NCBI GenBank assembly: GCA_900498215.1
Contig: LR026962.1
Location: 2,841,348-2,900,872 of the forward strand
Direction: 5' to 3'
DNA from: an uncultured Paludibacter sp.
GTDB lineage: Bacteria; Bacteroidota; Bacteroidia; Bacteroidales; Paludibacteraceae
Length of the DNA: 59,525 nucleotides
Each line of letters starts with the position of its first letter. Within the stretch, counting starts at the first letter, position 1. The notes under the pieces are model-generated. The model ran no database searches and was not told the DNA's origin. It worked only from the letters and a program-made list of their open reading frames with translations. Below, one piece after another: positions 45,607-54,866 of this stretch. Made by a program: the position numbers and the translations under genes.

Positions 45607-47163
45607 ATGAAAAAAAATATATATATAACATTGATGGCGTTAATATCCTTTACCTCATGTAATGATTGGTTATTGGAACCGGCGCCGGGAAGAACAAAAT
45701 TAGAAGACTTTTTCACTTCAGGTGGAACAGCCATTCAGGCAGTAAATGCAGCTTACGTCCCATTAATGTGGGAATTTAACAATACTTATTTTCCTGAGTG
45801 GTTTATTGGAGACGTTGTGTCCGACGATGCTCTCAAAGGAGGTCAGTCGCTTACGGATATGGCAAGCGTGTATGATATGGAAAATTTCAAAACCAATGCT
45901 AACAATGATTTTCTTTTAGAATTTTATAGAGCACAATGGCAAGGAATAGAGAGATGTAATCTGGCTTTGGAAAATATCCCGCCTTTAGCTACGGATAGTA
46001 CTATGTCAGAAAGTGTAAAACAACGTTTATTGGGTGAGGCAAGATTTCTTCGGGCGCTTTATTATTTCCGTTTGGTTCGCGTCTTCGGAGGAGTTCCAAA
46101 AGTAGAGAAAACGCTCATGCTTGCTTCAGAATGGAAACAACCGAGAGCTACTGCGGATGAAATTTACGAGTTAATAATAAATGACTTGCAAGAAGCTAAT
46201 AAAGGATTATGGAAAAAAAGCGCTTATCCCGCAGAAGAACTCGGAAGAGTAACAAAAGGCGCTGCGCAGGCAATGCTTTTGAAAGCAAATTTGTATACTC
46301 ATAATTATTCGGAAGCAAAACGATGGGGCGATTCCATCATGATTTCCAATGAATATAGTTTGTGTCCTAATTATGCCGATAATTTTACATTGGCTGGCGA
46401 AAACGGACCAGAATCTGTATTTGAAATTCAATACATGGAAGATCCTACAAGTGATTATGGAGAAGGTAACGGATATTCAAGAGGAACATTCACGGTTATT
46501 CTTACACGTTCGCGCTCCTCAAAACTCGGAGGCGGCTGGGGATTTAATAAACCAACTCAAAACCTTTATAATGAATATGAAACAGGCGATCCGAGGAGGG
46601 ATGTAACCATTTTTAATCCAAGTGATGCGCAAATCGAAACTCCATCGCAGGAAATATATCTTGGAAGTCGTTATTTGAACAGAAAATATATGATAATGAA
46701 CGCAGATGGTTCACTTTATCCTCTTACACATCCGAGCCGGGGACCAATTAATAATAAAGTTATTCGATATGCTGACGTACTTCTTATGTATGCTGAAGCA
46801 TGTTGCGAAACTAACAATTTAATACCGGCTAAAAATGCACTGGAACAAGTTCGTTCACGCGTAAGAGGTACTTCAGCCATTTTGCCTGCTTTCCCTTATG
46901 GAACGTATGGAGATAATCAAGATGATTTAAGAAAAGCAATTCGTCACGAACGCCGTGTGGAACTTGCCATGGAAGGACACCGTTGGTTTGATCTTTGTCG
47001 ATGGGGTGTGGCAAAACAAGTGATGGACGCTTACAAAGCAACAGAAACAACTGAAGCTAAAAACGAAATGGATACGTTTGTTGCCGGAAAGCACGAATTA
47101 ATGCCAATCCCAAGTAAAGAGAGAGATTTAAATCCACTGATGGATCAAAATCCGGAATATTAA
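45607..47163 (+). CDS. SusD-like surface glycan-binding lipoprotein
   Basis: This 518-residue lipoprotein starts at MKKNIYITLMALISFTSC with its lipobox Cys at residue 18 (about), followed by DWLLEPAPGRT, the usual SusD N-terminus. TPR-like helices carry LLGEARFLRALYYFRLVRVFGG and the C-terminal part has RHERRVELAMEGHRWFDLCRWG, both family signatures. It ends in LMPIPSKERDLNP. SusD caps the SusC channel and delivers bound glycan. The ATG at 45583 overlaps the susC end and would place extra residues before the lipoprotein signal, so I use 45607. The gap to susC is 10 bases. Confidence 0.96.
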   Translation: MKKNIYITLMALISFTSCNDWLLEPAPGRTKLEDFFTSGGTAIQAVNAAYVPLMWEFNNTYFPEWFIGDVVSDDALKGGQSLTDMASVYDMENFKTNANNDFLLEFYRAQWQGIERCNLALENIPPLATDSTMSESVKQRLLGEARFLRALYYFRLVRVFGGVPKVEKTLMLASEWKQPRATADEIYELIINDLQEANKGLWKKSAYPAEELGRVTKGAAQAMLLKANLYTHNYSEAKRWGDSIMISNEYSLCPNYADNFTLAGENGPESVFEIQYMEDPTSDYGEGNGYSRGTFTVILTRSRSSKLGGGWGFNKPTQNLYNEYETGDPRRDVTIFNPSDAQIETPSQEIYLGSRYLNRKYMIMNADGSLYPLTHPSRGPINNKVIRYADVLLMYAEACCETNNLIPAKNALEQVRSRVRGTSAILPAFPYGTYGDNQDDLRKAIRHERRVELAMEGHRWFDLCRWGVAKQVMDAYKATETTEAKNEMDTFVAGKHELMPIPSKERDLNPLMDQNPEY

Positions 47164-47204
47164 CTAAAACAAATTATTAATTCAATAACTTAATTAACAC
47201 AACT

Positions 47205-48146
47205 ATGAAAACAAGAAATTTTTTATTTTTATTAATGAGCGTTGCAATTCTTTTTACAGCGTGTAAAAGTAACGACCCTGAAGTAAAACCTACAGGTATT
47301 ACATTAAACAAAACTACATTAACATTAGTACAAAAAAAGACAGAAACCTTGATAGCTACTTTAACTCCAACAGACGCTACCGGTACCATTACTTGGACCT
47401 CTTCAAATACAGCAGTAGCTACAGTCGATAATAATGGATTGGTAACCGCTGTAGCCGCTGGTACGGCAACTGTAACAGCAAGCGTTAATTCTTTAACAGC
47501 TACTTGTGAAGTAACGGTAGAGTCAGATGGAAGTTATGACCCTGCTGCATCTTTAACAGGTTCTGCGTATTATCCTATAATTTTGGATGCTGCCAGTTCT
47601 GCAAAAGTTCAGAGTAAAATTGTAGCAGATTTACGTCCGGATGAAGCAACTAAATTTTTATATGTGTGGGAAAATACATATACTGCCGGAACTGCTACCG
47701 GTCCTAATTTTTACGGAGAAGTAGAAGGATGGGTAAGTTTAGTTGTAGGTAGCGTAGGATGGTCGGGAGCTGGCTTTAATGTTCAAGATGCAACAACAAT
47801 TGATAAATTAGCAGACATTACTGCTAATCCTACTGGTTATTATCTTCATATTGGAATAAAAAGTAAAGATAATGCTGTTCACGTAATCGGTTTGGATGGA
47901 CAATCAAATGTGAAATTTGCGCTTGGTGCAACAGCATTTAACGATAATGGAACTCTTATTGAACCACTTGCAGACTTTAAGCGTGATGGTGAATGGCATG
48001 AAATAGAAATTCCAATGACTACTCTGAAAACTAACGGATTACTTTACGCCTCTGGTATGGGAACAAAAAATGTGTTTTGGTTCTTAAGTGGCGGTGTTGC
48101 CGGTACCACACTTGATTTGGACGCCGTATTTATCTATAAAAAATAA
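47205..48146 (+). CDS. Putative surface glycan-binding lipoprotein (SusE/SGBP position)
   Basis: This 313-residue lipoprotein has lipobox ILFTAC and an Asp-containing tether (KSNDPEVKP). A Big_2 Ig-like domain follows (GITLNKTTLTLVQKK to CEVTVES, about 30-105). The C-terminal domain has many aromatic residues (FLYVWENTYTAG, YGEVEGWVSLVVG, DGEWHEIEIPM) and ends DLDAVFIYKK. It resembles no enzyme family. Its place directly after susD matches surface glycan-binding proteins of laminarin PULs, which hold the glucan at the cell surface. The specificity is inferred from context only. Confidence 0.8.
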   Translation: MKTRNFLFLLMSVAILFTACKSNDPEVKPTGITLNKTTLTLVQKKTETLIATLTPTDATGTITWTSSNTAVATVDNNGLVTAVAAGTATVTASVNSLTATCEVTVESDGSYDPAASLTGSAYYPIILDAASSAKVQSKIVADLRPDEATKFLYVWENTYTAGTATGPNFYGEVEGWVSLVVGSVGWSGAGFNVQDATTIDKLADITANPTGYYLHIGIKSKDNAVHVIGLDGQSNVKFALGATAFNDNGTLIEPLADFKRDGEWHEIEIPMTTLKTNGLLYASGMGTKNVFWFLSGGVAGTTLDLDAVFIYKK

Positions 48147-48162
48147 TCTGTAAAAGATTTCA

Positions 48163-48194
48163 AGTATAGCAGGGTTGAATGTCTCTGCTATGCT
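48163..48194 (+). other. Intercistronic stem-loop between SGBP and GH16 genes
   Basis: AGTATAGCAG (48163-48172) pairs with CTGCTATGCT (48185-48194), 10 bp with one G-T pair and a 12-base loop. It is not followed by a T-tract, so it is unlikely to terminate; it could protect or process the upstream susCD-SGBP mRNA. Confidence 0.5.
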
Positions 48195-48246
48195 ACAAAT
48201 AAAAAAATCATTCCTAATATTTATACATAGAATTTTCTTTACTGTA

Positions 48247-49317
48247 ATGATGAAAAATAAATTGAAAATATTGTATTATCTGATTGTATTACTATTATTA
48301 AATGCATGTACAAAAGAACCGGATATAATGCCCAAAACTCAAAGCTTGGCATTATCTCCTACATCCGGTGAAATAAAAGAAGGTGATTCTTTAAAATTAA
48401 CGCCTCAAATAAATCCCTCAAACGCACAACCGATTATTGCTTGGACTTCTTCTAATGAAAAAGTAGCTACTGTTTCCCAAAACGGAATGGTGAAAGCCCT
48501 TGCAAGAGGTAGCGTTACCATTACTGCCATTGCAGACGATTCCATAGAAGCAAATGCATCTCTTACAATAACAAGAGAAGATTTACCTTATCAACTCGTA
48601 TGGTCTGATGAATTTGATGGAAATGCATTGGATTTAAGTAAATGGAATATTGAAACAGGCGGAGGCGGCTGGGGTAATCAGGAAAAACAGTATTATACCG
48701 GGCGTTCTCAAAACTTGAGGGTAGAAAACGGAAATCTGGTGATAGAAGCTTTGAAAGAAGCGTATGAAAACAACGCTTACACTTCGGCTCGTATTACTAC
48801 CAAGAATAAAGCGATGTTTACTTATGGTAAAATGGAAGCCCGTATAAGTCTTCCGGCAGGGAAGGGAACTTGGCCCGCATTCTGGATGTTGGGAACGTAT
48901 GGAAGTTGGCCCTTGTGTGGAGAAGTGGATATAATGGAACATATCGGTTCACAACCCACAATGATTTCACATGCGGTGCACACCTACGAGAAAAACGGAA
49001 GTCGTGGAAATAACTGGTATAACAGACAATACCGTGATGGCATTGAAAATAATTTTCATACTTATGCCATTGAGTGGGAGAAAAAATATAGTGAAGGACA
49101 AGATTGTATTAATTTCTATATTGACGGAGTAAAAAGTGCAACTATTTGGGAACAACTTTCACTTTCAGACCAAAAAACTTGGCCATTTAATAAAGATTTT
49201 TTCCTGATACTCAATGTAGCAATTGGAGGAACAATGGGAGGAACGATAGATGATGCGATTTTCAATAATCCGGTAATGATGAAAGTAGATTATGTGCGTG
49301 TCTATCAAAGAGAATGA
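48247..49317 (+). CDS. GH16 endo-beta-1,3-glucanase lipoprotein with Big_2 domain
   Basis: This 356-residue surface lipoprotein (Cys after LLLLNA) should cut beta-1,3-glucan chains internally. A Big_2 domain (about 30-110; ALSPTSGEIKEGDSL) precedes a GH16 jelly roll (about 118-356) starting QLVWSDEFDGNALDLSKW. The catalytic motif GEVDIMEHIG has nucleophile Glu226, Asp228 and acid/base Glu231, the beta-bulge form typical of laminarinases. I chose the start at 48247 because the longer form from 48175 hides the lipoprotein signal. It lies within the susCD transcription unit after a stem-loop. Confidence 0.93.
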   Translation: MMKNKLKILYYLIVLLLLNACTKEPDIMPKTQSLALSPTSGEIKEGDSLKLTPQINPSNAQPIIAWTSSNEKVATVSQNGMVKALARGSVTITAIADDSIEANASLTITREDLPYQLVWSDEFDGNALDLSKWNIETGGGGWGNQEKQYYTGRSQNLRVENGNLVIEALKEAYENNAYTSARITTKNKAMFTYGKMEARISLPAGKGTWPAFWMLGTYGSWPLCGEVDIMEHIGSQPTMISHAVHTYEKNGSRGNNWYNRQYRDGIENNFHTYAIEWEKKYSEGQDCINFYIDGVKSATIWEQLSLSDQKTWPFNKDFFLILNVAIGGTMGGTIDDAIFNNPVMMKVDYVRVYQRE

Positions 49318-49362
49318 TTTGATAACTAAAATACATTTAATAACAATTCTAAATTTACAACC

Positions 49363-50679
49363 ATGAAGAAAACTACTTTTTTAAAACGTTTAAGTTTCAT
49401 ATTTTTAGCACTTTCGTTAAGTTGCTTTACTTTTATATCAGCAACCGACTATTGTCATTCATCAATTACATCCAATAGAGGAGCTACGGCTTATGTAACG
49501 ATGAAATCGTTAGGTGATGGTCTCTACCAATTTATATTTGAGTCTGAGAATGATATTGTAAGCTGGAATGCCGGAGGATCAAATTTTTATGCCGAAGTTG
49601 ATGGAATTGGCGGTTATCAGGTTTCTGACCATCTTACTCAAGACGATGCTAAAACATTGAGTGTAACTATTAATTCTAACCCAAAACCCAACATTTACGT
49701 AGGAACTTTCTATGTGAATTACGCTGATGGCGAACACGCGTTCAATATCCCTACCGATGAAGATTTTGATGCCGTATGTGCTACCTTAGACAATATTCCT
49801 CCATCTATGGTTTCAGCAAGTGTGGTCGGGACGCCAACATTCAATTCCGTTAATTTACAATTATCAGCAACAGACGATGTAACTTCTCCCGTAACTCAAT
49901 TTATAATTAACGATTCGGGTAATGGAATTACAAATAGAATAGTAGCAGCTGATGGAACGGGCAATGCTGTAGTCTCTGGATTATCTGCTTCGACCACTTA
50001 TAATTTTGTTATTAAAGCTAAAGATGGTGCAGGAAACATTTCTGCTAATTCACAAACTGTTTCATTTACAACTGCAGCCAGTAGCAATACGCAGTGCTCG
50101 GGAACTGATAATCAAACAGATCCTGCTTATCAATCCTTATCAAATGGATATACTTATAATTTTACAACCAGTGGCAGTGATGTTACTATTACCTTCGAGT
50201 TACTTGATGCTAAAACAGGTTTAGTTGCGTATTTGTGGGATAAAACATCCGGTTTTACGGAAACACAAATGACGAATACGACTGGACAAATATTTACTAC
50301 CACATTAACGGGCTTAACAGCAAATTCTGATATTACAGTAGCTGTAAAATTTGCATACGCTGGAGGTCTGTCTGTAACGAAAGATTTTGTATATACTGTT
50401 GGAAATACCTGCGGAAACACTTCTACTTCCAATAATCACGTATCAAATCCAAAATTATCGGTATATCCCAATCCGGTTAAGGACTATTTAAAGATAGCTT
50501 GCGACGAAGAAATAAATCAAGTTAGTGTTAAAAATCTATTAGGTCAAACGGTGAAATCCTTTGTGTTGAACAGTTTTGAAAAAACGATAGATTTAAAGGA
50601 TATTTCTACGGGAAATTATTTGATATTTATAAAAATGTCAAATGGTCAATCTATTTCTCAAAAATTTGTGAAATTATAA
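49363..50679 (+). CDS. Secreted non-catalytic protein with FN3, shared YLW module and T9SS domain
   Basis: This 438-residue secreted protein has a signal peptide and an N-terminal beta-sandwich of unknown family (YCHSSITSNRGATAYVTMKS to FDAVC, about 28-145). An FN3 domain follows (about 150-240), then a module of about 90 residues (YNFTTSGSDVTITFELLD, VAYLWDKT, AYAGGLSVTK) and a sorting domain (VYPNPVKDYL). The third module recurs in the GH81 protein encoded next. No catalytic residues are apparent. It is probably an exported glucan-binding helper. A terminator-like hairpin follows. Confidence 0.75.
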   Translation: MKKTTFLKRLSFIFLALSLSCFTFISATDYCHSSITSNRGATAYVTMKSLGDGLYQFIFESENDIVSWNAGGSNFYAEVDGIGGYQVSDHLTQDDAKTLSVTINSNPKPNIYVGTFYVNYADGEHAFNIPTDEDFDAVCATLDNIPPSMVSASVVGTPTFNSVNLQLSATDDVTSPVTQFIINDSGNGITNRIVAADGTGNAVVSGLSASTTYNFVIKAKDGAGNISANSQTVSFTTAASSNTQCSGTDNQTDPAYQSLSNGYTYNFTTSGSDVTITFELLDAKTGLVAYLWDKTSGFTETQMTNTTGQIFTTTLTGLTANSDITVAVKFAYAGGLSVTKDFVYTVGNTCGNTSTSNNHVSNPKLSVYPNPVKDYLKIACDEEINQVSVKNLLGQTVKSFVLNSFEKTIDLKDISTGNYLIFIKMSNGQSISQKFVKL

Positions 50680-50685
50680 CCTTAT

Positions 50686-50722
50686 AAGGGTTTGCAGAGG
50701 TTTTGCCTCTGTAAACCTTTTT
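50686..50722 (+). terminator. Terminator-like hairpin inside the beta-glucan operon
   Basis: AAGGGTTTGCAGAGG (50686-50700) pairs with CCTCTGTAAACCTT (50706-50719) with one mismatch, followed by TTTTT. The next gene starts 20 bases later in the same direction with no promoter in between, so partial read-through or attenuation is likely. Confidence 0.7.
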
Positions 50723-50741
50723 CATAATTACTTAGGAATAC

Positions 50742-53700
50742 ATGAAAAATCCCTATTGCATATTTATTCTTTTTGCCTTCTTTACAATTAGTATTCAAGC
50801 ACAAATAATATCTGTAGGTGACGGAAGTTACACTACTATTTTTCCGGGAGTTGATGAGGCGGGAAGAAATTCTTATCCGGCAGGTACGCCCTTATTGAGT
50901 GGAAATGCAGCAGGGAAACCGGTTCCTACGAATGATTGGTGGTCAAAGAAAATACAACAAAATCATGTCGATAATTTATTCAATTATCCTTTCACATTAA
51001 AAACAGTTAACGAAGGTTTAGTGGTAAGTTATATTCCAAATGGAGTTATAGATGATTTACTTCCTGTAACTGTAGGTTTAGCGGGGTTAAACGCTGATAA
51101 AGCAACCGTTTCAAATTATTCCGACTGGACTGTAACAATGAATTGGGATGATCAGATACACAGTTTTGATGTGACCACAGGAATGGGAATGCCTTTTTTA
51201 TATTTTACAAAAAAAAATGTATCTGATGTAGTTAAAATAGCCGTAACATCAGGGAATGTAACCATTAATAATGAAGTATTAATTATAACCAATGCAAAAA
51301 ATGGTGCCGATTTTGCGTTATATGCTCCTACCGGGAGTACATGGATAAAAAACGGCGGAATTTATACCTCAACATTGAACGGGAAAAATTATTGGTCGTT
51401 AGCCTTTATTCCGTTAACAGCGGAAAATATTACGTCCGTTGCGAATGAATATAAAAAGTACGCTTACGTTTTTCCCGTAAATACCACTGTGAATTGGAGT
51501 TATGATGAAATAGCATCCGTTGTCCGAACTGATTTTAATATACAAACGGAGACCAAAGAAGGAGTGGAAAAAAATATGCTTATTGGTTTGCTTCCCCATC
51601 AATGGGCGAATTTAGCTTCCAACTCTCCAAAGCCTAATGGATACAGTTATTCAACCATTCGGGGTGAAATGAAAACAATGGATGGTAATAATTTCAGTGT
51701 GGAAAATACCTTTCACGGGATATTGCCAACATTGCCGTATGTGGATATCTATAGTGAAGGTTTTCAACCTTCTGAATTAGCAAATAAAATTTCTTCAATT
51801 CAAAACGATGCTTTAGATACTTGGACTGATACGTACAACGAAGGTCAGATGATGAACAGGCTGATACAAACAGGACGTATAGCAGATTTGATGGGAAACA
51901 TTGAAGCAAGGGATAAAATAGTAAATACCATAAAAAGCAGATTGGAAGATTGGTTAAAGGCGGACAATGGAGAAATTGCTTTTCTGTTTTATTATAATTC
52001 AACTTGGAGTTCATTGCTCGGTTATCCCGCGGGGCACGGACAAGACAGTAATTTAAATGATCATCATTTCCATTGGGGATATTTTATTCACGCGGCAGCT
52101 TTTGTAGAACAATATCAACCGGGTTGGGCAGCCAAGTGGGGTGAAATGGTAAATATGTTGATCCGTGATGCCGCGGATACCAGTCGTAATGATTCTATGT
52201 TTCCTTTTATGCGAAACTTCAATCCTTATGCAGGACATTGCTGGGCAAATGGTTTTGCTACATTCCCTCAGGGAAACGATCAAGAATCTACCTCCGAAAG
52301 TATGCAATTTAATTCTTCTTTGATTCATTGGGGAATGGTTACAAATAATAAAGCAATCCGTGATTTGGGAATTTATCTATATACCACTGAACAAACAGCA
52401 ATTGAAGAATATTGGATGGACATTCATAACCGTAATTTTCCTTCCACTCAAAAATACAGTATTGTTTCCCGTATTTGGGGGAACTCTTTTGATAACGGAA
52501 CTTTCTGGACCGGAGATATCGCAGCTTCATACGGAATCGAATTGTATCCGATGCACGGAGGATCTTTGTATTTAGGACAACATTGGGATTATGTAAACAA
52601 ACTTTGGAATGAAATTAAAACTAATACGGGAATATTGAATAATGAAGTAAACCCTAATCTTTGGCATGATGTGATGTGGGAATTTGCCTCCTTTATTGAT
52701 CCGGGAAAAGCAATTGAACTTTATAATTCCAACCCAAATCGTTCACTTAAATTTGGAATTTCGGATGCTCAAACATATCATTGGCTTCATTCAATGAATG
52801 CTTTAGGAAAAGTCGATGCAAATATTACAGCAGATTATCCAATGGCAGCTGCCTTTAATCAAAATGGAGAAATAACCTACGTTGCTTATAATTATTCAAA
52901 TGCTCCTATTGTCGTTCAATTTTCAACAGGCTATCAGTTAACCGTTCCTGCAAAGGAAATGGCTACAAGTAAAGATAGTAAATTATCAGGTACATTGACC
53001 TCATCTTTCGGTGAAACATATACCGGAGGCAGTGTACAACTTTCTGCCAATATTGAAGGAGGTACTCCTGCAAAAGTTGAATTTGTGGATGGATCTAATG
53101 TTATAGGAACCATAACTAATTTGCCATATACATGGAATGCCACGAATTTAACCCTCGGTATGCATTCATTTTACGCAAGGGTTTATGAGAGTGATGTTAA
53201 ATATACAGTTACTAACACAGTGGAAGTACAAGTGGGTAATCAGTTGCCATTTGGAGGTGCAACTTGGAATATTCCGGGAACGATAGAATCGGGCAAATTT
53301 GATGTTTTTGAAGGCGGCAAAGGTCAAAATATAGCTTATTTTGATAACACATTGGCAAATCAAGGAGATTATAGATTGGATGAAGCCGTAGATGCTGGTA
53401 ATTCTGTTGCAGAAGGCGCAACAGTCGGCTGGATTACAGCCGACGAATGGCTTGAATATACCATAAATGTTTTAGAAACAGGGATGTATGCTATGGATTT
53501 CCGATACGCCTCAGCAAATACTACTAGCAGGGGACCGTTTCACTTGGAATTGGATGGACGAATAATTTCTTCTGATATTACCGTACCTGTTACGAGTGCT
53601 TGGGATGCATGGGCTACTAAAACTGTTAACAATATTCCACTTGTAAAAGGAAAACATATTTTACGTGTGGCTTTCACATACGGTGAATTTAATTTGGGGA

Positions 53701-54866
53701 AAATGACTTTTATCCGGACAGGAAATATCCCTTATAATTACCCTGTTGCTAACGCAGGAGAAGATATTAAAGTAATTTTACCTCAAAGTTCAGCAATGCT
53801 TGACGGATCGGCGAGTTTGGAATCGGGAGGGAAGTTGTTAACTTATAAATGGATTCAGATATATGGACCAAATACTATTCAGTTTTCAAATAATACAGTA
53901 GCAAAACCAAATATCAATAATTTGATTGAAGGAATTTATAAATTCAAATTAATTGTGACAAATCCGGATGGACGTGAGGCTGAGGATGATGTGTTTGTTA
54001 TTGTAAGTAATTCCGGAAATATTGCTCCGACAGTTTCATTTGTCACTCCGGTAAATAATTCAACTTACACAGAGGGTAAAGAAATAGCAATTTCAGTAAA
54101 TGCAAATGATTTTGACGGGCAGATATCGAAAGTAGATTTTTACCAGAATAATAAATTCATTTCTTCCGTAAATCAATCTCCTTATACCATTAGTTGGACA
54201 CCTCCCGCGGGAGATTATGTTTTAACGGCAATTGCCACCGATAATAATGGAACTGCAACAACCTCGGTGCCTGTAAACGTTGCGGTTAAAGCCGCCATTA
54301 TCTGTTCAGGAATGTCTATAGAGGCTTCACAAGGTTCTTTTACAAACGGTTACAAATATTCATTTGAAACGGTGGGAAATAATGTAAACATCACATTTGA
54401 ACTTTTAGACAACAAAACAGCGGTGGTAGCTTACCTCTGGAAACAAACTCCATTTGGTGAAACAAGTATGAATCAGATAAGTGATAAAGTATTTACAGCC
54501 ACATTGAATAATTTGGAAGCAGGATCTACTATTACGTATGCGTGTAAATTTGCGTTTGCAGGAGGAATGTCGGTCACAAAATATTTATCTTATACCGTAG
54601 GCACAAATTGTTCAAATACAGGAGTGAACGATGTTGTTGATAATCATAATTTTTTTAGTCCAAATCCTGTGGAAAGCGAATTAAATATAACCTTAGAAAA
54701 AGAAAATAATCATTTATTGATTTATAATGTAAATGGAAAAAAAGTATATGATAAGATTATACCTTCCACCTATAAATTAGATATGCGAAATTTTCATCCG
54801 GGAATTTATTTCTTAAAAGTAGATTCGGAAAATAAAACTTTAAGCACAAAAATAATAAAGAAATAA
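50742..54866 (+). CDS. Secreted GH81 endo-beta-1,3-glucanase with CBM6, Ig, YLW and T9SS modules
   Basis: This 1374-residue secreted enzyme carries a GH81 domain over roughly residues 20-735, opening with PVPTNDWWSKK. The segment NDHHFHWGYF supplies the probable acid Asp440, and NDQESTSESMQFN the probable base Glu515 (Glu519 close by). After the catalytic domain come an Ig-like domain (about 745-825), a CBM6 (about 835-990; TADEWLEYTINV), a PKD-like domain (about 1000-1085), another Ig-like domain (about 1090-1180), the YLW module shared with the preceding gene (about 1190-1290) and a sorting domain (FFSPNPVESELN). GH81 enzymes cleave long or triple-helical beta-1,3-glucan. Its stop is immediately followed by the GH128 start. 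Confidence 0.94.
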   Translation: MKNPYCIFILFAFFTISIQAQIISVGDGSYTTIFPGVDEAGRNSYPAGTPLLSGNAAGKPVPTNDWWSKKIQQNHVDNLFNYPFTLKTVNEGLVVSYIPNGVIDDLLPVTVGLAGLNADKATVSNYSDWTVTMNWDDQIHSFDVTTGMGMPFLYFTKKNVSDVVKIAVTSGNVTINNEVLIITNAKNGADFALYAPTGSTWIKNGGIYTSTLNGKNYWSLAFIPLTAENITSVANEYKKYAYVFPVNTTVNWSYDEIASVVRTDFNIQTETKEGVEKNMLIGLLPHQWANLASNSPKPNGYSYSTIRGEMKTMDGNNFSVENTFHGILPTLPYVDIYSEGFQPSELANKISSIQNDALDTWTDTYNEGQMMNRLIQTGRIADLMGNIEARDKIVNTIKSRLEDWLKADNGEIAFLFYYNSTWSSLLGYPAGHGQDSNLNDHHFHWGYFIHAAAFVEQYQPGWAAKWGEMVNMLIRDAADTSRNDSMFPFMRNFNPYAGHCWANGFATFPQGNDQESTSESMQFNSSLIHWGMVTNNKAIRDLGIYLYTTEQTAIEEYWMDIHNRNFPSTQKYSIVSRIWGNSFDNGTFWTGDIAASYGIELYPMHGGSLYLGQHWDYVNKLWNEIKTNTGILNNEVNPNLWHDVMWEFASFIDPGKAIELYNSNPNRSLKFGISDAQTYHWLHSMNALGKVDANITADYPMAAAFNQNGEITYVAYNYSNAPIVVQFSTGYQLTVPAKEMATSKDSKLSGTLTSSFGETYTGGSVQLSANIEGGTPAKVEFVDGSNVIGTITNLPYTWNATNLTLGMHSFYARVYESDVKYTVTNTVEVQVGNQLPFGGATWNIPGTIESGKFDVFEGGKGQNIAYFDNTLANQGDYRLDEAVDAGNSVAEGATVGWITADEWLEYTINVLETGMYAMDFRYASANTTSRGPFHLELDGRIISSDITVPVTSAWDAWATKTVNNIPLVKGKHILRVAFTYGEFNLGKMTFIRTGNIPYNYPVANAGEDIKVILPQSSAMLDGSASLESGGKLLTYKWIQIYGPNTIQFSNNTVAKPNINNLIEGIYKFKLIVTNPDGREAEDDVFVIVSNSGNIAPTVSFVTPVNNSTYTEGKEIAISVNANDFDGQISKVDFYQNNKFISSVNQSPYTISWTPPAGDYVLTAIATDNNGTATTSVPVNVAVKAAIICSGMSIEASQGSFTNGYKYSFETVGNNVNITFELLDNKTAVVAYLWKQTPFGETSMNQISDKVFTATLNNLEAGSTITYACKFAFAGGMSVTKYLSYTVGTNCSNTGVNDVVDNHNFFSPNPVESELNITLEKENNHLLIYNVNGKKVYDKIIPSTYKLDMRNFHPGIYFLKVDSENKTLSTKIIKK

